This document shows, piece by piece, positions 5,770-9,459 of a stretch of 9,459 nucleotides of DNA. The notes beneath the pieces are model-generated. The model saw only the letters and a list, made by a program, of their open reading frames with translations. It searched no databases and was not told the DNA's origin. Made by a program: the position numbers and the translations under genes. Position 1 is the stretch's first letter; every line of letters starts with the position of its first letter. Origin of the DNA: Faecalimonas sp. (GTDB taxonomy: Bacteria > Bacillota_A > Clostridia > Lachnospirales > Lachnospiraceae); contig JAPFCT010000370.1 in assembly GCA_026169575.1 (NCBI GenBank), forward strand, positions 1 to 9,459, in the 5' to 3' direction.

Positions 5770-6348
5770 TTACTTGTCTTTTTCTTCTCTCTCTAAAATA
5801 ACAGGCTCATCATAAGCGACTCCCCATGTCTCTACGGTCACTTTCTCCATGTATTCCGGCGTAATCGGTTCATTCACATCCACGCCCGGGATCCCGATGT
5901 CTACTTTCTCTGTCGGAAGTGCTGCGATCTGTTCTACAACTTCCCATCCTTTTATGACTTTTCCAAATGCTGCATAAGCTCCGTCGAGACGTCTGCCTGC
6001 CTCATCTGTCAGTGTGATGAAAAAACAGCTCCCTGATGCCACATTGCCCTCTCCGCCCATGGCTACAGTCCCCCGCTCAAACGGAATCCGATTCTCGAAC
6101 CCATTGTTTCGGTATTCTCCGTCCAGAGAGATTGCACACCGCTCATCGTCAAAGTCTGAATAACTCGGCTGCAGCACGAATCCCGGTGCGATCCTTCTGA
6201 TCTTCCGGCGATCAAACAATCCCTTTTTCGCGAGTGAAATAAAACAATTCACCGTATTCGGCGCCTCGTCCGGGTATAACTCGACCTGAATCTCCCCAAA
6301 CCTTGTCGCGATGACTGCGACTGGATTTCTTCTTTCTTCCATGACCAT
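5770..6348 (-). CDS. Cyclophilin-type peptidyl-prolyl cis-trans isomerase
   Basis: A 192-residue cytoplasmic cyclophilin with no signal peptide. Family cues run in order: TRFGEIQVELYPDEAPNTVNCF (about residues 15-36), RIAPGFVLQ (52-60) with the catalytic Arg52, Phe57 and Gln60 that correspond to human CypA Arg55, Phe60 and Gln63, GTVAMGG (93-99), SCFFITL (107-113) and LDGAYAAFGKVIKGWEVVEQI (121-141). At 108 a Cys replaces the usual Gln of the SQFFI motif. It speeds cis-trans isomerisation of prolyl bonds during folding. The start may instead be the second Met (6342), which is eight bases from GGAG; the first is nine from GGAAG. It begins about 16 bases after the Asn-synthetase-like gene, so it is probably the last gene of that operon, ending at the bidirectional terminator. 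Confidence 0.92.
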   Translation of the reverse strand: MVMEERRNPVAVIATRFGEIQVELYPDEAPNTVNCFISLAKKGLFDRRKIRRIAPGFVLQPSYSDFDDERCAISLDGEYRNNGFENRIPFERGTVAMGGEGNVASGSCFFITLTDEAGRRLDGAYAAFGKVIKGWEVVEQIAALPTEKVDIGIPGVDVNEPITPEYMEKVTVETWGVAYDEPVILEREEKDK

Positions 6349-6364
6349 TTCTCCATTCTTCCGT

Positions 6365-8056
6365 TTAGCGCTTTACAAAGTATTCCTCATACCATACAAG
6401 GAACGTATAGATTGTCCACACTTTTCTCCAGTTATCGGAATTTCCTCCCACATATTCATCAAAAATCGCATTGATCTCGTCTACATTGAAGAACTTCTCT
6501 GCCATCTCGCTGTGGAATTTCGCGCGGACATCCTGATTATAGCGGTCATCTGCCATCCAGATACGGATCGGCACGATAAACCCGAGCTTCTTGCGGAACG
6601 CGATCTCTTCCGGCAGCATCTTCTGTGCCGCTGTACGGAATGCAACCTTATTCTGTTCCTCATTTACTTTATATTTTGAAGGCATTCTCGATGCAATGTC
6701 AAAAATACGCAGATCTGTCAGAGGCATACGCACCTCAAGCCCTGCCGCCTCACTCATCTTGTCCACATTGAGATAGATATCTCCCTCAAGCCAGATCTGA
6801 ATATCGATATTGGACATTTTTGTAAGCGGATCAAGCCCTTCCATCTCTTCGTAAATGCTCTGTGCCACTTCGATCGGCAGAATATCCGGGTCATATTTTT
6901 TCAGAATCTTCTTCTTCTCATCTTCCTTCATAATATTCGTATTGCCGACGTAGAAATTCTTCAGATTCTCCCCATATCGCTCTGCATTGCGGTACATGTT
7001 GTAGCCGCCGAAAAATTCATCTGCCCCCTCGCCGGAGTAACAGATCTTCGTATGTTCTGCAGTGGCCTGACATCCGAGTGCGAATACGATCGCGGAGGCA
7101 TCTCCGAGTGGCTGCTCCATATTGTACATCACATATGGGACGATATCGAAATATTCTTCCGGCTTGATCACACGTCTGGAGATCTTTCGGTCTAAAATAC
7201 GCGCGGTCTCTACCGCAAGCACAGATTCATCAAAGCGCTCCTCCTCATATCCGCATGTATCCGCAGTATCTGCATCAGACATCGCAAGTACATAAGAAGA
7301 ATCTACTCCTCCTGACAGGAAAGATTCCACCCGCTCGTCGGAAGTCTTGACTTCCTTCATGATCTCACCAAGTGTTGTGTGGATCTCATCTGCCCACTCC
7401 TCCAGAGACTTGCTGTCATCCGGATGAAATTCCGGCTTCCAATAGCGCTTTACCGTCACCACTCCGTCTTTCCAGAGCAGGTAGCGGCCAGGAAGCAGCT
7501 TCTTCAGTCCACGGAAAAATGTATTCTCCCCTGCCACATAAGTCAGGCTGAGATAAAGCTGAAGCATCTCTTCATTTAATTCTTTGACAAATCCCGGCTG
7601 CTCCAGGATGCCACGGATCGTTGTGCCGTAGAGAAGCTGCCCATCCTCCGTCTCATAATAATAAAATGGCTTTGTACCAAACTGGTCTCTGAGACAGAAT
7701 AACTGTTTCTCTTCGTCGTCCCAGAGTGCAAATGCAAACATTCCATACAAATGTGCTGCCATATCAAACTGCCATGTCTCAAATGCCCGGACTAAAATCC
7801 GCTCTTCTCTTTCTCTTCTGGATAAGCTTTTGTCAATGCCAAGCTCTTCACAAAGCGCCTCCCAGTTGCGGATATGTCCTCTGTATTCCTGAACTTTTAT
7901 CATATGTTTCCCATCCTTATAAAATGTAAGTTGATCTGTTTCGAAAATACATTCAGGAAGAGAAAACTCCCTTCCCGCATGTACATCCCTATTATAAACC
8001 AAAGCTTTTCCAATAACAACTGCTTCCTTACACTTTATCGCGCCCGGATTTTTCAC
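6365..8056 (-). CDS. Asparagine-synthetase-like protein with lost glutaminase site
   Basis: A 563-residue AsnB homologue. The C-terminal synthetase domain is intact: PP-loop SGGVDSS at 248-254, SGEGADEFFGGY at 341-352, DKMSEAAGLEVRMPL at 432-446 and KKLGFIVPIRIW at 489-500. The N-terminal half keeps the fold marks GMFAFALWD (105-113) and LRDQFGTKPFYYY (122-134), but true AsnB starts MCG with catalytic Cys at position 2, and here there is no such residue. The NGEIYN segment reads RGHIRN (59-64), so the glutamine-binding Asn and Glu are gone. The protein is about 50 residues shorter than usual. It may use free ammonia, or activate a different carboxylate by adenylation. The start is GTG at 8056 with a weak ribosome site; ATG at 7903 (residue 52) is an alternative. 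The gene lies 39 bases after the J-protein gene and before the cyclophilin gene. Confidence 0.85.
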   Translation of the reverse strand: MKNPGAIKCKEAVVIGKALVYNRDVHAGREFSLPECIFETDQLTFYKDGKHMIKVQEYRGHIRNWEALCEELGIDKSLSRREREERILVRAFETWQFDMAAHLYGMFAFALWDDEEKQLFCLRDQFGTKPFYYYETEDGQLLYGTTIRGILEQPGFVKELNEEMLQLYLSLTYVAGENTFFRGLKKLLPGRYLLWKDGVVTVKRYWKPEFHPDDSKSLEEWADEIHTTLGEIMKEVKTSDERVESFLSGGVDSSYVLAMSDADTADTCGYEEERFDESVLAVETARILDRKISRRVIKPEEYFDIVPYVMYNMEQPLGDASAIVFALGCQATAEHTKICYSGEGADEFFGGYNMYRNAERYGENLKNFYVGNTNIMKEDEKKKILKKYDPDILPIEVAQSIYEEMEGLDPLTKMSNIDIQIWLEGDIYLNVDKMSEAAGLEVRMPLTDLRIFDIASRMPSKYKVNEEQNKVAFRTAAQKMLPEEIAFRKKLGFIVPIRIWMADDRYNQDVRAKFHSEMAEKFFNVDEINAIFDEYVGGNSDNWRKVWTIYTFLVWYEEYFVKR

Positions 8057-8095
8057 ACTTTGGCACTTCTGGACTGTGACTGACAGACAGCATTG

Positions 8096-9055
8096 TTATG
8101 CAACTCTTCCTGCCGCCTGCTGGTATGCTCTCAGCTTGCTTCTCGCATCTTCACTCAGATGCCGCGGAACCTGGATCTGGATCGTCACATACTGATCCCC
8201 TTTCTTTGACGGCTGCCCCATATGTGCGATCCCCTTTCCGGCCAGCCGCACTTTTGTTCCGGACTGCGTTCCTTCCCGGATCTTGCAGCTTACATTTCCG
8301 TAAAGTGTCGGTACGATCACTTCCCCGCCTAGCACTGCTGTCGCATACGGAATCTGGATCGTCGTGTAAATGTCGTCTCCTTTTCGTTCATAACCTGCCT
8401 TATCCTTTACGGAAATTTCAAGGAACAGATCCCCGGCTTCCCCGCCATTCACTCCGTCCTGCCCTTTCCCTTTCAGCCGGATCTTCTTGCCGGAAGAAAT
8501 TCCTGCCGGAATGTGTACTTTCAGGGACTGTGCCCGCCCTGCATGATCCTGATAGGAGATTACTTTATCTCCGCCAAATGCGGCTTCCTCAAAAGTCACC
8601 TCTAAGTTTGCAGTGACATCCGCACCTTTCCTGCGATAGCTGTGCCGTCCAAATCCACTTCCCCGCTCTCTCTGAAAAGAACCTCCGAAAATATGATCAA
8701 AGAAGTCATCCATATTTCCGCCTTCAAAATGGAATTCCTGATAGCTTCCATCCGGACTTCGATAAGACTGATAGCCTCCAGGTCCTCCATAAGACTGATA
8801 GGCTCCCGGATCTGCCCCCATACTTCCATCAAAAGCTGCTGATCCAAACCGGTCATACAGTTTTCGCTTCTCTTCATCGTGCAGGATCTCGTAAGCCTCT
8901 GTCACTTCTTTAAACTTCTCGTTTGCAGCAGCATTTTCCTTATTCGTATCCGGATGGTACTTTTTTGCCAGTTTCCGGTATGCCTTCTTGATCGCGTCCG
9001 CATCTGCATGTTTATCTACCCCGAGAATCTTGTAATAATCCTTGTTTGCCGCCAT
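8096..9055 (-). CDS. CbpA-like J-domain co-chaperone (class B DnaJ)
   Basis: A 319-residue Hsp40. The J domain fills residues 5-70, with the DnaK-activating HPD at 34-36 and DRFG after helix IV. A Gly/Phe/Tyr-rich linker (about 72-145) follows, with three imperfect repeats ([24 protein letters not shown]) and [10 protein letters not shown]. Two C-terminal substrate-binding domains end the protein ([19 protein letters not shown], then [12 protein letters not shown] and [18 protein letters not shown]). The four CxxCxGxG zinc repeats of true DnaJ are absent, so it is a class B protein like CbpA. It delivers clients to DnaK, which is not in this window. The start [13 protein letters not shown] is chosen because GGGGAG lies about eight bases upstream and the J domain begins there; an in-frame ATG at 9076 is possible. 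It is the first gene of the J-protein, Asn-synthetase-like, cyclophilin cluster. Confidence 0.92.
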   Translation of the reverse strand: MAANKDYYKILGVDKHADADAIKKAYRKLAKKYHPDTNKENAAANEKFKEVTEAYEILHDEEKRKLYDRFGSAAFDGSMGADPGAYQSYGGPGGYQSYRSPDGSYQEFHFEGGNMDDFFDHIFGGSFQRERGSGFGRHSYRRKGADVTANLEVTFEEAAFGGDKVISYQDHAGRAQSLKVHIPAGISSGKKIRLKGKGQDGVNGGEAGDLFLEISVKDKAGYERKGDDIYTTIQIPYATAVLGGEVIVPTLYGNVSCKIREGTQSGTKVRLAGKGIAHMGQPSKKGDQYVTIQIQVPRHLSEDARSKLRAYQQAAGRVA

Positions 9056-9130
9056 AACTGCTTCTCCCCTTTCCATTTCTATCTTCCACTGTCAGCCTCT
9101 TCGTGAACCGGATCTTCTCACAGCAATCGA

Positions 9131-9139
9131 ATTTTATCA
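9131..9139 (-). promoter_or_regulatory. Possible extended -10 promoter for the J-protein operon
   Basis: The complement reads TGATAAAAT, an extended -10 (TGn followed by TAAAAT, 5/6). It lies about 75 bases upstream of the J-protein ATG, downstream of the hsp20 terminator. The -35 region at 17 bases is poor, as is common for extended -10 promoters. I saw no CIRCE heat-shock element nearby. Confidence 0.4.
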
Positions 9140-9177
9140 GATGTATGTGATCCCATAGAGTTCTGAAAAATCTTCTG

Positions 9178-9219
9178 TAAAAAACAAGACTGCATGTCAC
9201 AATCTGTAATCATGCAGTC
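9178..9219 (-). terminator. Rho-independent terminator of the hsp20 gene
   Basis: GACTGCATG (9188-9196) and CATGCAGTC (9211-9219) form a perfect nine-bp stem with a 14-base loop. On the minus strand the stem is followed by TTGTTTTTT. It lies about 90 bases downstream of the hsp20 stop and upstream of the J-protein promoter candidate, so the two genes are probably separate transcripts. On the plus strand no T run follows, so it works in one direction. Confidence 0.85.
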
Positions 9220-9306
9220 CCAATTCATATGATGTATGTCTGAAGACCGGGCACTGCTATTTTGATTCGTAACAGAAACCCGTTTGTTCTGACACACCTG
9301 CCGTCT

Positions 9307-9459
9307 CTATCCTTCGATGGCAATATATTTCTTCTCCTCGGCTTCTACTTTCTTCTGATCCTTCTTCGGGATTGCAAGAACAAGTATACCATTTTCATAT
9401 TTTGCCTTAATATCTTCCTGAGTGATATCCTTTCCTACATAGAAGCTTCTGCTGCAGGA
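9307..9459 (-). CDS. Hsp20/alpha-crystallin small heat-shock protein, C-terminal part
   Basis: The last 50 codons of a small heat-shock protein; the start lies beyond the right edge of the window. The reading begins SCSRSFYVGKDITQEDIKAK, matching the alpha-crystallin stretch R-S-F-x-V/L followed by the I..A.YENGIL strand, with A-Y/K-YENGILVLAIPKK clearly present (GIL followed by L.IPK is the family signature). It ends KKYIAIEG, a typical ending for Clostridial Hsp20 proteins. Small heat-shock proteins hold unfolding proteins without ATP until DnaK/DnaJ refolds them, which fits the neighbouring J-protein and cyclophilin. Its transcript ends at the hairpin at 9178-9219. Confidence 0.9.
   Translation of the reverse strand, partial: SCSRSFYVGKDITQEDIKAKYENGILVLAIPKKDQKKVEAEEKKYIAIEG

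Noticed and set aside
8098..8616. 172-residue plus-strand open frame
   Set aside because: Antisense to the J-protein gene; the translation is low-complexity Ser/Leu/Pro-rich, typical of a shadow of a real gene, and there is no ribosome site.
9077..9306. CIRCE-type heat-shock operator upstream of the chaperone genes
   Set aside because: I looked for TTAGCACTC-N9-GAGTGCTAA and found nothing close; the dyad at 9188-9219 is a terminator.

Overview
The window looks like chromosome of an anaerobic Firmicute, most likely a gut Lachnospiraceae/Clostridia member. The reasons are strong AGGAGG-type ribosome sites, moderate GC with AT-rich spacers, a Clostridia-style MalFG-type sugar ABC operon without its own ATPase, an asparagine-synthetase-like protein and small DiNase_FeMo-co-type protein of the kind common in that family, and an apparent UGA-recoded selenoprotein. 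Almost every gene is on the minus strand; the only plus-strand gene is the small selenoprotein candidate. No tRNA, rRNA, insertion sequence or CRISPR array was seen.

Layout, left to right. (1) 43-1193 (-): two half-size chromate-transporter-family (CHR) genes overlapping at TAATG. Their leader holds a nested inverted repeat touching the Shine-Dalgarno site and a 26-bp near-palindrome. (2) 1494-4473 (-): a carbohydrate ABC importer operon, lipoprotein binding protein then two permeases, also joined by TAATG overlaps. It is driven by a near-perfect sigma-A promoter (TTGACA, 17 bp, TATAAT) and ends at an A/T-flanked hairpin. (3) 4638-5051 (-): a NifX/NafY-like DiNase_FeMo-co domain protein with a Cys/His-rich tail and its own terminator. 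(4) 5324-5620 (+): divergent from it, a 98-codon gene with an excellent ribosome site and one in-frame TGA that forms a CxxU motif; a SECIS-like hairpin lies just downstream. It ends at a bidirectional terminator. (5) 5770-9055 (-): a likely operon of a CbpA-like J-domain co-chaperone, an asparagine-synthetase-like protein whose N-terminal glutaminase site has been lost, and a cyclophilin-type peptidyl-prolyl isomerase. (6) 9307-9459 (-): the C-terminal end of an Hsp20 small heat-shock protein, followed by its own terminator.

Themes. The right half is a protein-folding neighbourhood (Hsp20, J-protein, cyclophilin) with an unusual Asn-synthetase paralogue inside it. The centre pairs a metal-cofactor-type protein with a redox-type selenoprotein across one divergent spacer. 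The strongest candidate for something usually missed is the selenoprotein: conventional gene callers would split or drop it at the TGA. All product names come from reading motifs in translated sequence; no database search was run.
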